A stretch of 64,000 nucleotides of DNA from Bacteroidota bacterium (GTDB lineage Bacteria; Bacteroidota; Bacteroidia; NS11-12g; UBA955), in contig JAIYAW010000009.1 of NCBI GenBank assembly GCA_027488835.1, positions 372,001 through 436,000 on the forward strand, given 5' to 3'. The translations under genes and the position numbers were made by a program. The notes beneath the pieces were generated by a model. The model did not search any database. It was given only the letters and a program-made list of their open reading frames with translations, and was not told the origin of the DNA. Positions 24,836-33,855 of this stretch are shown piece after piece. Positions within the stretch are counted from its first letter, which is position 1. Every line of letters starts with the position of its first letter.

Positions 24836-26269
24836 ATGAAAAAAGTAACTTTTATTAGTGCCCTAATGTTCTTTGTGTTACAAGGTTGTACCTCTAGCAG
24901 AGAGAAATCTATCCTTAAGAATGACATTCTTAGCGATTGTAACAAAGCCATTCAGAATGCCATTGTAGTGGATCATATTTCGGCTCCAGTTGGGGCTAGA
25001 CGCTACTACTATGCCAGCGTGGCCGCCTACGAAGCACTCGTGCCCTTCTATCCCTCACAAAAAACATTGGCGGGACAATTGCACGGACTTAAAGCCATTC
25101 CAGCAGTGGATACATCTAAAGGCTACTGTCTCGACCTCGTAGCGCTTGCCGCACATACCTACGTTTCTAAAATTGTGGTGTACAAAGAAGATTCCATCAA
25201 CAGCTTCAGAACCAGAATGTTAAGTTGGTACGAATCGAAATTGCCTTCTTCCACTTTTAAAAACAGCATTTCATGGGGAGATTCTGTGGGCGCCCACATT
25301 GCAAAATGGTCGAAAAGCGACTCGTTTGGTTATTTTAGGGGACGTGATTTCTACCTCGCCAAAGATGCCAACGGTTTTTGGCAGCCTACTCCGTCGGAAT
25401 ACAAACAGGCGGTTGAACCCATGTGGGGACATATTCGCACTGCAGCGGTTCCATTGAAGCCCAATCAAGGTTCATCGGTATATGGCATTGGATACGGCAA
25501 TAAAAATCCAGGTGTTATAAAAATAACATTGTCTAATTGTAATGATCCAGATAGCCTTGCAAAACACCAGAATTTACACAACAATTGGATTCAATATTCC
25601 CTACCTGAACCCTTTTCGTCTGATAAAAACAGTAGATTTTATTCATTATGCAAAGAAGTTTACGATGTGGTGAACAGAAAGGATTCTAACGAATTGCGCA
25701 TTGCCAAATATTGGGATGACAATCCGAATACCACCGTGCATTACGGACATGCTACCATCAACATTTTAAAAGTGTCGCCGGCTGGTCATTGGCTCGGTAT
25801 GTTTTCGATTGTGGCACAGCAGAAAAAATACTCTTTGATTGAATCGGCTGAAGGAATGGCTATTCTTTCATCGGCAATTCACGATGCATTTGTATCTTGT
25901 TGGAAAGTGAAGTATGAAACCGAATATGTTCGTCCGGTTACAGCCATCCGTCAACTCATTGATTCATCGTGGGCAGCTCCCATTGAAACTCCTGGTTTCC
26001 CTGAATATCCTAGCGGACACAGTGTAGTATCGAGTGCTGCGGCCACCGTTCTCACCCATTTCTTTGGCGAATACGAATTCACCGACAGCTCTGAGAAGGA
26101 ATTCGGCTTGGGCACACGCACTTTCAAAAACTTCCGGGCAGCCAGCAACGAAGCCTGTGTAAGTCGTTTATACGGAGGGATACATTTCGTAGATGCCATT
26201 GAAAAAGGCAAAATACTAGGCAATGCCGTTGGCGATTGGATTGTAGGCCATTTGGTTACGAAGAAGTAA
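24836..26269 (+). CDS. Vanadium haloperoxidase / PAP2-family lipoprotein
   Basis: 477 residues with a lipoprotein signal peptide (lipobox LQGC, Cys18). The acid-phosphatase/haloperoxidase active-site motifs are in order near the C-terminus: K-x-E-T-E-Y-V-R-P (~362-370), PSGHSVVSSA (~397-406) and SRLYGGIHFVDA (~439-450), supplying the phosphate/vanadate-binding Lys, Arg, His and Ser and the catalytic His. Length and motif order fit the vanadium-dependent haloperoxidase-related branch of the PAP2 superfamily better than small phosphatases. Whether it oxidises halides or hydrolyses phosphate cannot be read from sequence. It is an isolated gene, convergent with the next one. Confidence 0.85.
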   Translation: MKKVTFISALMFFVLQGCTSSREKSILKNDILSDCNKAIQNAIVVDHISAPVGARRYYYASVAAYEALVPFYPSQKTLAGQLHGLKAIPAVDTSKGYCLDLVALAAHTYVSKIVVYKEDSINSFRTRMLSWYESKLPSSTFKNSISWGDSVGAHIAKWSKSDSFGYFRGRDFYLAKDANGFWQPTPSEYKQAVEPMWGHIRTAAVPLKPNQGSSVYGIGYGNKNPGVIKITLSNCNDPDSLAKHQNLHNNWIQYSLPEPFSSDKNSRFYSLCKEVYDVVNRKDSNELRIAKYWDDNPNTTVHYGHATINILKVSPAGHWLGMFSIVAQQKKYSLIESAEGMAILSSAIHDAFVSCWKVKYETEYVRPVTAIRQLIDSSWAAPIETPGFPEYPSGHSVVSSAAATVLTHFFGEYEFTDSSEKEFGLGTRTFKNFRAASNEACVSRLYGGIHFVDAIEKGKILGNAVGDWIVGHLVTKK

Positions 26270-26280
26270 TCAAAAGACTT

Positions 26281-26910
26281 CTAAATCCCTACAAAAACAT
26301 TGTCGTTATTGACGTAAATTATTTTTACTTTTTTGTTTGTTTCGAGTTTGCTATTTTCTTGAATAAAACGGACAAAACGTTTACTCTGTCGGCCCATAAA
26401 TCGATTCCAAAAAACGATTACGATGTAGTCATTGTTTTCGATGGAAAATTTCGTAGTATTTGAAAGTGGTTTCAAAAATTTCAGTTGTGTTTGAAGCGAA
26501 ACCAAACTGTCAACTGGGGCCTGTTGCTTGGGAGGAAAACTGGTCATGATTTCATCTCTCTCCCATTTTAAATTAGGAAATCCTCCAGCATAACAGTTTA
26601 CTTGAAATGATTTCAGATACCCAGCATTGTCATAGTAAAGTGCCTGTAATGGTTGGTAGTGATTTTTTATTTGCAATTTATATTTCGATGTATCAAGGGA
26701 AACTAAATATGTTAAATATGCCGTATCAAGTTCATAATTGTCGGCCATTGGAATGTTGAATCTTTTGGCATTTTTCGCAATTATTTTCTCGTTCACCAAC
26801 TTTATTTCCTTCACCCCATATAGTCCCGTAAGCATTGAAGTACAACTTGTCATCCCGAAAGCTAACATCAGAGCAACAATCATTGTAAAAATTGGCAAAG
26901 GTCTTTTCAT
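26281..26910 (-). CDS. Hypothetical lipoprotein, 209 aa
   Basis: Signal peptide with lipobox MTSC (Cys23), so it is membrane-anchored and extracytoplasmic. I do not recognise the family. The C-terminal third (YIVIVFWNRFMGRQSKRFV then KVKIIYVNND) has the beta-alpha-beta rhythm of a thioredoxin-like fold but no CxxC, so a redox role is not supported. It converges with the haloperoxidase gene with only 11 nt between stops. Confidence 0.65.
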   Translation of the reverse strand: MKRPLPIFTMIVALMLAFGMTSCTSMLTGLYGVKEIKLVNEKIIAKNAKRFNIPMADNYELDTAYLTYLVSLDTSKYKLQIKNHYQPLQALYYDNAGYLKSFQVNCYAGGFPNLKWERDEIMTSFPPKQQAPVDSLVSLQTQLKFLKPLSNTTKFSIENNDYIVIVFWNRFMGRQSKRFVRFIQENSKLETNKKVKIIYVNNDNVFVGI

Positions 26911-27028
26911 GGTTTTTAGTCACAAATAATAAAACTAATTCAGTTATCATAACAAGTAAATTAGAGAAAAGTTGACAGCCACGAATCAATGTCACAATTT
27001 TCAAAAATTTGAGACAATTTATAACAGC

Positions 27029-27057
27029 AAAAAGGACGCCCATTGAGCGTCCTTTTT
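27029..27057 (-). terminator. Intrinsic terminator of valS
   Basis: Perfect 11-bp stem (AAAAAGGACGC / GCGTCCTTTTT) with a 7-nt loop, 46 nt past the valS stop. The A/T arms make it usable in both directions. Confidence 0.92.
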
Positions 27058-27103
27058 ATGATTTATCTTTATCAAATTAGCTTCATCGCTAATTTAGAAT
27101 GAA

Positions 27104-29716
27104 TTATTTCAATGATTCTAATTGAACCTTGAGGTTGTCGATTTTGGTTAAGGCATCGTTTTTCTTTTGTTGTTCCTTTGCAACAACGTCTGGATGGGCA
27201 TTGGCAACGAACTTCTCATTCAACAACTTCTTGTCAACCGACTGAATGAATCCCTCCAAATAAGAAATGTCTTTTTGGATTTTCTCAATTTCCTCTTCTT
27301 TGTTGATTTCAATGTTCAAAATTACCTTCACTTCCGATGTACCAGAAATGAAAACAACCACATTGCTAGAATCGGTATTTTCGAAATTTAAATCGATGTT
27401 TGAAAGCTTCACAATCAATTCTTTGTATGTGGTAATTTCAACAGAAGGTTTAGCAACAAATACTTCTAATTTTTCCTTAGGAGATAACCCTTTCTGGCTG
27501 CGAATATTGCGAATTTCAGATACAAAGGCAACTGGCAAATCTAAGTTCAATGACGACTGAGTTAACGCCGTTGGATAATCGCTGATGGTACAAGCTTTTT
27601 CAGGATTTCCGTTGTTCAACGCCTGGAAAATTTCTTCGGTAATGAATGGCATGTATGGATGAATTGCCTTCATTAAGGTTTCGAAAATTGCGGTGGTTTT
27701 TTGCTTCGCAGCCACAGATATTTTCTCGCCAAATGCAGGTTTTACCACTTCCAAACAAACGCTACAGAAATCGTCCCAAATTAATTTATACAAATTCATT
27801 AAGGCATCGCTCAACTTGAATGCCGCAAAATGTGCTTCATTTTCAGCCAATACAGCCGAAATTCTGCTTTGCATCAATTCAATTCCTTGTTTTTCGTAGG
27901 GACGCATTTCAGTGTCAACCGCTTCAAAACCATGTACCAAACGGAAGGCATTCCAAATTTTATTACAGAAATTCCTTCCTTGCTCAATTTGAGACTCATC
28001 AAACAAAATGTCGTTTCCTGCAGGAGAACAAAGCAACATTCCCAAACGCACCGCATCTGCACCAAATTGTGCAATCAAATCCAAAGGATCTGGACTGTTG
28101 CCCAAACTTTTGCTCATTTTACGGCGTTGCTTATCTCTTACAATACCGGTATAATAAACGTTTTTAAATGGCAATTCTTTTTTGTACTCATACCCCGCCA
28201 TGATCATTCTGGCAACCCAGAAAAACATAATTTCCGGTGCCGTAACCAAATCATTGGTTGGGTAATAATAGTCTAGCTCTGTTTGGTTGTCTTTGTCGAA
28301 ACCGTCAAATACAGAAATTGGCCACAACCAACTGCTGAACCAAGTATCCAATACATCTTCGTCTTGGGTAATCTGGTTTTTGTCAATGGTTATTCCTTTT
28401 TCAACTAACTTATCAAAAGCGGCATCAATATTATGCGCTACAACAAATTCACCACTTGGTACATACCAAGCAGGAATTCTATGTCCCCACCACAATTGGC
28501 GAGAGATATTCCAATCGCGGATATTTTCAATCCAATGTCGGTAAGTATTCTTAAGTTTTTCAGGATAAAATTTAATTTCATCGTTCATTACCGATGATAA
28601 TACCTCGGGGTTTTTCTCCATGAATTTCTTCATGTCTAAAAACCATTGGGTACTAATTTTAGGTTCAACAACAGCGTCGGTTCTTTCTGAAAATCCTACG
28701 TTATGGGTATAATCTTCAATTTTCACCAAAAGGTCATTCTCGGTTAAATCTTTCACCCAAAGTTTGCGGGCTTCAAATCGATCTTTGCCAACAAACAACT
28801 CGCCTTGTTCTGAAATGGTTCCGTCGTCGTTCAAGGTATCAATCACGGGCAAATTGAATTTCAATCCAATTTCATAATCGTGAATATCGTGGGCTGGTGT
28901 AACTTTCAAAACCCCAGTACCAAATTCAATTTCAATATAATCGTCGGAAATGATAGTCACTTCTCTGTTGATAAGCGGCACCCTCACCTTTTTCCCAATC
29001 AGATGGCTGTATCTTTCGTCGTTTGGATTTACGCAAACGGCAACGTCGCCGGCAATGGTTTCAGGGCGTGCAGTAGCCACTTCCAAATGTCCCTCAAAAT
29101 CAACACCTACATATTTCACGTAGAACAATTGATCTTTCACTTGGCGGAAAATCACCTCTTCGTCGCTTAATGTGGTTTTACCTTGAGGATCCCAGTTCAC
29201 CATTTTGGTACCGCGGTAAATAAGTCCTTTGTTATGCAGGTCAACAAACACATCAACAACGGCTTCCGATAATTTTGGTTCCATGGTAAAGCGAGTACGG
29301 TTCCAATCGCAGCTGGCGCCCAATTTTTTCAATTGTTCAAGAATGATACCGCCGTACTTTTCTTTCCATTCCCAAGCATGCTTCAAAAAATCTTCACGGG
29401 TAAGGTCCGTTTTTTTGATGCCTTGAGATTCGAGTAATTTCACAACTTTGGCTTCGGTTGCAATACTTGCATGGTCGGTTCCAGGAACCCAGCAAGCGTT
29501 GAATCCTTGCATTCTTGCCCTACGAATCAATACATCTTGAATGGTATTGTTCAACATATGTCCCATGTGCAAAACACCGGTAACATTTGGAGGAGGTATT
29601 ACAATTGTATAAGGGGTACGGTGATCGGGAGTGCTTTCAAAATATTTTTGAGAAAGCCAATATTGATACCATTTATTTTCTATTTCTGAGGGATTATATT
29701 TCGGGGAAATTTCCAT
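27104..29716 (-). CDS. valS: Valyl-tRNA synthetase
   Basis: Charges tRNA-Val with valine. 870 residues, normal for the family. Class I signatures are HMGH at 50-53 (in PPPNVTGVLHMGH) and KMSKS at 533-537. The editing (CP1) domain lies between them, with a GTGVLKVTPAHD-type motif near 267-278. The C-terminal ~60 residues form the tRNA-binding coiled coil expected for ValRS. It has its own candidate promoter right at the start codon and a strong terminator, so it appears monocistronic. Confidence 0.97.
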   Translation of the reverse strand: MEISPKYNPSEIENKWYQYWLSQKYFESTPDHRTPYTIVIPPPNVTGVLHMGHMLNNTIQDVLIRRARMQGFNACWVPGTDHASIATEAKVVKLLESQGIKKTDLTREDFLKHAWEWKEKYGGIILEQLKKLGASCDWNRTRFTMEPKLSEAVVDVFVDLHNKGLIYRGTKMVNWDPQGKTTLSDEEVIFRQVKDQLFYVKYVGVDFEGHLEVATARPETIAGDVAVCVNPNDERYSHLIGKKVRVPLINREVTIISDDYIEIEFGTGVLKVTPAHDIHDYEIGLKFNLPVIDTLNDDGTISEQGELFVGKDRFEARKLWVKDLTENDLLVKIEDYTHNVGFSERTDAVVEPKISTQWFLDMKKFMEKNPEVLSSVMNDEIKFYPEKLKNTYRHWIENIRDWNISRQLWWGHRIPAWYVPSGEFVVAHNIDAAFDKLVEKGITIDKNQITQDEDVLDTWFSSWLWPISVFDGFDKDNQTELDYYYPTNDLVTAPEIMFFWVARMIMAGYEYKKELPFKNVYYTGIVRDKQRRKMSKSLGNSPDPLDLIAQFGADAVRLGMLLCSPAGNDILFDESQIEQGRNFCNKIWNAFRLVHGFEAVDTEMRPYEKQGIELMQSRISAVLAENEAHFAAFKLSDALMNLYKLIWDDFCSVCLEVVKPAFGEKISVAAKQKTTAIFETLMKAIHPYMPFITEEIFQALNNGNPEKACTISDYPTALTQSSLNLDLPVAFVSEIRNIRSQKGLSPKEKLEVFVAKPSVEITTYKELIVKLSNIDLNFENTDSSNVVVFISGTSEVKVILNIEINKEEEIEKIQKDISYLEGFIQSVDKKLLNEKFVANAHPDVVAKEQQKKNDALTKIDNLKVQLESLK

Positions 29717-29721
29717 TGCTA

Positions 29722-29729
29722 CAAATTTA
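29722..29729 (-). promoter_or_regulatory. Candidate -7 box for valS
   Basis: Minus-strand TAAATTTG matches TAnnTTTG and ends 5 nt before the valS ATG, predicting a leaderless or nearly leaderless mRNA. No clear -33 element. Confidence 0.45.
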
Positions 29730-29777
29730 GGTTTTTTAATTTAGTGAATAAAGTGATGGTTATAAAATTGGAAATAA

Positions 29778-29809
29778 AAAAAGGCTGTTTCAGAAGAAAC
29801 AGCCTTTTT
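29778..29809 (-). terminator. Intrinsic terminator of the act operon
   Basis: 14-bp perfect stem (AAAAAGGCTGTTTC / GAAACAGCCTTTTT) with an AGAA loop, 19 nt past the actF stop. It separates the complex III operon from valS, so no cytochrome oxidase genes follow directly. Confidence 0.94.
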
Positions 29810-29828
29810 AATATAAGTTCGTTGTGGA

Positions 29829-31244
29829 TTATACCCCAACGTCGTGATGCGCTGATTCTTCGATGAAAGGATGATTGACAGGAATCAAGCCACGTTTTGT
29901 CAACGCGGTTAATGTCCAAATCAAGAACAACCCAGCAAAGAACATGAATACACCTACTTCAAGGAATCCAACTTGCATACCTGGTCCAAAAACACCTGGG
30001 AATACCATGAACCAAACGTCGTGGTAGTGACCCAAGATCATGATGGTACCAACAATGCCCAAAACGTAACGGTTTCTCTTAGCAGAACGCATTAACAACA
30101 ATGCGAAAGGCAAACAGAAGTTCATTACTAGATTGGTTAAGAAATTGGCTTTGTATTGTTCAAAACGAATTTGGTAGTAATACATTTCTTCAGGAATTTG
30201 TGCATACCAGATCAACAAGTACTGAGACAACCAAATGTATGCCCAGAAAATGGTGAAGGCGAACATGAATTTACCTAAATCATGGATATGTTCATTAGAA
30301 ACGATGCTCAAATAACCAAGGCTCTTCAAATAAGCAACCAACAATGCGATGATTGTAATTGCAGTTACCCAATGTGTAATGAAGTTATATACACCAAAGA
30401 TGGTAGAATACCAATGCGCGTCAACACTCATGATAAAGAACCAAGCCATAAAGCTAATTGTGAATCCGAAGATTACTGCAAAAATTGCAGATGTTCTGAT
30501 ACTTTTTGTATGGAAAGTGATATCACCTTTTGTTCCGTTGTCTTCTTGTACAGACAAGTTTCTCAATCTACGTCCCAAGATCATCCAAATTGTTACAAGC
30601 ACAATTGGGAAAACAAAGAACATGGTAGAGTTCAAGAAACCTGATTTACCGTCAAGTACTTTATCGTAACCTTCTTGTCCTGGCTTCAAACCTAAGTGTT
30701 CGTAGTGTGCCCAGTGGTAGATATCGTTTTTAGCAATAAATACAGAGATTAACAAAACGATAAACCCAACAGGGATGAAAGTTGACATTGCTTCAGGAAT
30801 TCTTTTGATGGCAGCAGACCAACCTGCGTTTGCAGCGTATTGGATGGTAATCCAAAACATTGAAGCCAAAGAAATCATTAAGAAGAAGTATCCAGCTACC
30901 AATAAGTTAGCCCAAATTTTGGTTTGCCAAGGATGTTCAATCGTGTGATATTCCATTCTAGGTCCAAATTTTTCAGTCATAACATTTGCATGCTCTTCAG
31001 TGTGGTGTTCAGCCGCAGCAGTGTGCTCTTCGTGACCTTTAGCCGCTTCGTGTGACTCATGTCCTTCAGCTTTCGCTTCAACTTTGGCATGTTCGTCGTG
31101 ACCAGCAGCAGATTTGTCAATTTTGGCAATTCCAATACCAGCTAAAATCAATCCCACGACCATAAAGATCATTGAAAATTGTTTTGCTCTCGCAGGAATA
31201 ACAAATGTTTCCTGTTTAATTTCAATATGATGTCCGTGTCCCAT
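29829..31244 (-). CDS. actF: Alternative complex III membrane subunit ActF
   Basis: 471-residue polytopic membrane protein, about ten membrane segments, last gene of the act operon. ActF is the smaller NrfD-related/quinone-side membrane subunit of alternative complex III, the quinol:cytochrome c oxidoreductase that replaces bc1 in many Bacteroidota. Identification rests on position after actE, length and membrane pattern. The N-terminus starts MGHGHHIEIK, and a loop after the first membrane segment (~50-95) is strongly enriched in His, Glu and Ala, an unusual low-complexity insertion. Confidence 0.92.
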   Translation of the reverse strand: MGHGHHIEIKQETFVIPARAKQFSMIFMVVGLILAGIGIAKIDKSAAGHDEHAKVEAKAEGHESHEAAKGHEEHTAAAEHHTEEHANVMTEKFGPRMEYHTIEHPWQTKIWANLLVAGYFFLMISLASMFWITIQYAANAGWSAAIKRIPEAMSTFIPVGFIVLLISVFIAKNDIYHWAHYEHLGLKPGQEGYDKVLDGKSGFLNSTMFFVFPIVLVTIWMILGRRLRNLSVQEDNGTKGDITFHTKSIRTSAIFAVIFGFTISFMAWFFIMSVDAHWYSTIFGVYNFITHWVTAITIIALLVAYLKSLGYLSIVSNEHIHDLGKFMFAFTIFWAYIWLSQYLLIWYAQIPEEMYYYQIRFEQYKANFLTNLVMNFCLPFALLLMRSAKRNRYVLGIVGTIMILGHYHDVWFMVFPGVFGPGMQVGFLEVGVFMFFAGLFLIWTLTALTKRGLIPVNHPFIEESAHHDVGV

Positions 31245-31264
31245 ATTATTTCTTTCTCTTGGAA

Positions 31265-31903
31265 TTAATTCTTTTTAGCAGAATCTTGGGTGTTAGCAAC
31301 TGCAGCAGAAGCAGCAGAGGCGGCACTCAATTGTTTAACATATTTAATCACTCTCCATCTATCGATTGGTTTCAAAACAGAAGCATGGCTACCCATATTG
31401 TTTTTACCGTAAACCAGTGTATGATAGATTTTACCTTCAGGCAAAGTTTTTATATACTCATCGGTATATCCTTTCCAAGCTGGTTTCAATGTAGCAACTT
31501 TTTTGAACACTTCACCATCGTTGTTACCTTGGTAACCGTGGCAAGGGGTGCAATATATCTCGTAAAGGTATTTACCTCTTCCGTCTGCATCTGTTAAATC
31601 GGCAGGCGCCACAACTTGAGTTGCAGCAGCTTCATAACCTTCACCAGAATTTGGAAGTGCATATTTGTAATCGGCTTTACCGTATGCTACAGTACCTGCA
31701 ACAGGTTCACGCATAGACATACCATAAGGACTTACACTGTTTGAATCAGCTTGGTTATATGGTTCGTAACCTTTAGAATAATACATATCAGGAGCATATT
31801 CCCAACCTGTATTATCACCTCTACTTACGCAACTAGAAACAAGTGCTGCAGTAGCAATGGTACCAATGATTATTTGAATTTTTTTACTCATTCTTTTAGA
31901 CAT
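31265..31903 (-). CDS. actE: Alternative complex III monoheme cytochrome c subunit ActE
   Basis: 212 residues. A lipobox VSSC (Cys25) indicates a lipid-anchored periplasmic protein. One heme c site, CTPCH (~119-123), and a likely Met axial ligand in NNMGSHA (~168-174) define the cytochrome domain. It would pass electrons from the ActA hemes to the terminal oxidase. The start overlaps the actD stop by 1 nt; the Met at residue 5 is an alternative start. The last ~20 residues are an Ala/Ser-rich tail. Confidence 0.93.
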   Translation of the reverse strand: MSKRMSKKIQIIIGTIATAALVSSCVSRGDNTGWEYAPDMYYSKGYEPYNQADSNSVSPYGMSMREPVAGTVAYGKADYKYALPNSGEGYEAAATQVVAPADLTDADGRGKYLYEIYCTPCHGYQGNNDGEVFKKVATLKPAWKGYTDEYIKTLPEGKIYHTLVYGKNNMGSHASVLKPIDRWRVIKYVKQLSAASAASAAVANTQDSAKKN

Positions 31904-32469
31904 TAGATTGTTGTTTGAACACCGTGATTTAATTCTCTTAACTCAACAGCGCCATTAGATTTCATCGTATTTAAAACATCAGACTCGTTCATTCCGTCAA
32001 CACACTCAATTGCAATAACCATGCGGTCATCAGTTTGTCTTTCGTCTAACAAATCATTTTTTACTCCCATTAACAAGCGGTTTCTCCAAAAGAAGATGAA
32101 ACCCATACCGTAAGCTGTGCACAAAACCGTACCTTCAAACATTACTGGAATCCAGCTAGGTGTAAAACGTACAGGTTTGTTACCTACGTTTACTGGCCAA
32201 TCAAGAACATACATATACCAAATCATGGTTGTCATCAAAGTAAAACCGACCAAACCGCAAAGGAATGCAACTCTAGCCAATCTACTTCTGCGCGCACCAA
32301 TAATTCTCTCTAAACCGTGAACAGGATAAGGTGTGTAAATATCATGGATATGAATACCATCGTGCACCAAAGCACTTGTAGCTTCAACCAATTTATCTTC
32401 GTCTTCCCAAACACCAACCAGCATTTTGCTGCGGTTTCTAAGACTTAATTTTTTATCTAAAATTCCCAT
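31903..32469 (-). CDS. actD: Alternative complex III subunit ActD (DUF3341)
   Basis: 188 residues. A cytoplasmic N-terminal ferredoxin-like region (MLVGVWEDEDKLVEATSALV, GIHIHDIYTPYPVHG) is followed by two membrane segments (~67-87 and ~112-132) and a short C-terminal domain. This matches ActD/DUF3341 in size and content. It lies between actC (19-nt gap) and actE (1-nt overlap). Confidence 0.93.
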   Translation of the reverse strand: MGILDKKLSLRNRSKMLVGVWEDEDKLVEATSALVHDGIHIHDIYTPYPVHGLERIIGARRSRLARVAFLCGLVGFTLMTTMIWYMYVLDWPVNVGNKPVRFTPSWIPVMFEGTVLCTAYGMGFIFFWRNRLLMGVKNDLLDERQTDDRMVIAIECVDGMNESDVLNTMKSNGAVELRELNHGVQTTI

Positions 32470-32488
32470 TTTATGAATCTCCTATCGA

Positions 32489-33838
32489 TTATTCGCGGTT
32501 ACGCAAAATTGTTTTAACTTCAGCCATATTAATTACAGGCATATACTTAGCAAATAGGAAGAAGCATGTAAAGAAGATACCAAAAGTACCCAAAAACAAG
32601 CCTATTTCCGTTAACGATCCTGAATACATCACCCAGCTACTTGGCAAATAATCACGGTGCAATGAAGTTACAATGATTACAAAACGTTCAAACCACATAC
32701 CTACATTCACCACGATACTCATGATAAAGATAAACCAAGGTGTAGTTCTAGCCCATTTAAACCAGAATACTTGAGGTGCAATAAGGTTACAACTCATCAT
32801 ACTCCAATATGCCCACCAATATGGTCCGGTAGCACGGTTAATGAATGCGTATTGTTCGTATTCAACACCTGAATACCATGCAATAAAGAATTCAGTTAAA
32901 TATGCAATACCTACAATAGAACCAGTAACCATGATGATTTTTGTCATCGCTTCTAAGTGTCCAATTGTAATGTAGTTTTCATAGTTCATTACTTTTCTAG
33001 CAACAATTAACAATGTTGCCACCATACCGAAACCAGAGAAAATTGCACCAGCTACGAAATACGGAGGGAAGATTGTTGTATGCCAACCCGGTACAATAGA
33101 TGTAGCAAAGTCAGTGGATACAATTGTGTGTACTGAAAGTACCAAAGGTGTACTCAAACCAGCCAAAATCAAAGAGATCAATTCATAACGAGCCCAAGTT
33201 CTTGTAGAACCTGTCCAACCCATTGAGAAGAAACCATACCAGAATTTAGCAGTTTTGGTTTTTACTTTGTCACGTATTGTAGCGATATCCGGAATTAAAC
33301 CAATATACCAAAACAACAACGATACGCTAAAGTATGTAGAGATCGCAAATACGTCCCACAACAATGGCGAGTTAAAGTTAACCCATAAAGAACCAAAAGC
33401 ATTTGGCAATGGCAAAGCCCAGTAACCTACCCAAACACGTCCCATGTGGAATACAGGGAACATAGCAGCACAAACAACGGCAAAGATTGTCATTGCTTCT
33501 GCTGAACGGTTAATAGACATTCTCCATTTTTGTCTGAATAGTAACAATACGGCAGAAATCAAAGTTCCCGCGTGACCAATACCTACCCAAAATACGAAGT
33601 TGGTAATATCCCAACCCCACATCACTGTTTTATTGATGTTCCAAACACCAATACCTGTCCAAATTGTGTTAAATAAACTGATACCAAATATTCCTAAGAA
33701 AATTAGAGATAATGTAAATCCAATTTTCCAAGATTTGGTAGGTTGATTTAAAATGGGACGCGTAATATCGCGGGTAACGTCGGCAGCAGTTTTGTCGCCG
33801 GTTACCAATCTTTCCCTTATTAATGAATCGTGTATCAT
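32489..33838 (-). CDS. actC: Alternative complex III membrane subunit ActC (NrfD/PsrC family)
   Basis: 449 residues with about ten membrane segments, homologous in type to NrfD/PsrC quinone-binding subunits. Typical ActC elements include WGWDITNFVFWVGIGHAG (~74-91) and the His-containing GHLEAMTK region. It docks with ActB and is one of the two proposed quinol-oxidising membrane subunits. Its ATG is 17 nt after the actB stop. Confidence 0.95.
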   Translation of the reverse strand: MIHDSLIRERLVTGDKTAADVTRDITRPILNQPTKSWKIGFTLSLIFLGIFGISLFNTIWTGIGVWNINKTVMWGWDITNFVFWVGIGHAGTLISAVLLLFRQKWRMSINRSAEAMTIFAVVCAAMFPVFHMGRVWVGYWALPLPNAFGSLWVNFNSPLLWDVFAISTYFSVSLLFWYIGLIPDIATIRDKVKTKTAKFWYGFFSMGWTGSTRTWARYELISLILAGLSTPLVLSVHTIVSTDFATSIVPGWHTTIFPPYFVAGAIFSGFGMVATLLIVARKVMNYENYITIGHLEAMTKIIMVTGSIVGIAYLTEFFIAWYSGVEYEQYAFINRATGPYWWAYWSMMSCNLIAPQVFWFKWARTTPWFIFIMSIVVNVGMWFERFVIIVTSLHRDYLPSSWVMYSGSLTEIGLFLGTFGIFFTCFFLFAKYMPVINMAEVKTILRNRE

Positions 33839-33855
33839 TCCTTTTGCTTTTGGGG

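Noticed and set aside
27820-28276. Two overlapping plus-strand ORFs antisense to valS
   Set aside because: His/Cys/Phe-rich shadow translations of conserved valS codons.
30282-30669. Cys-rich plus-strand ORFs antisense to actF
   Set aside because: Complement of aromatic-rich membrane codons yields spurious Cys; not a zinc protein.
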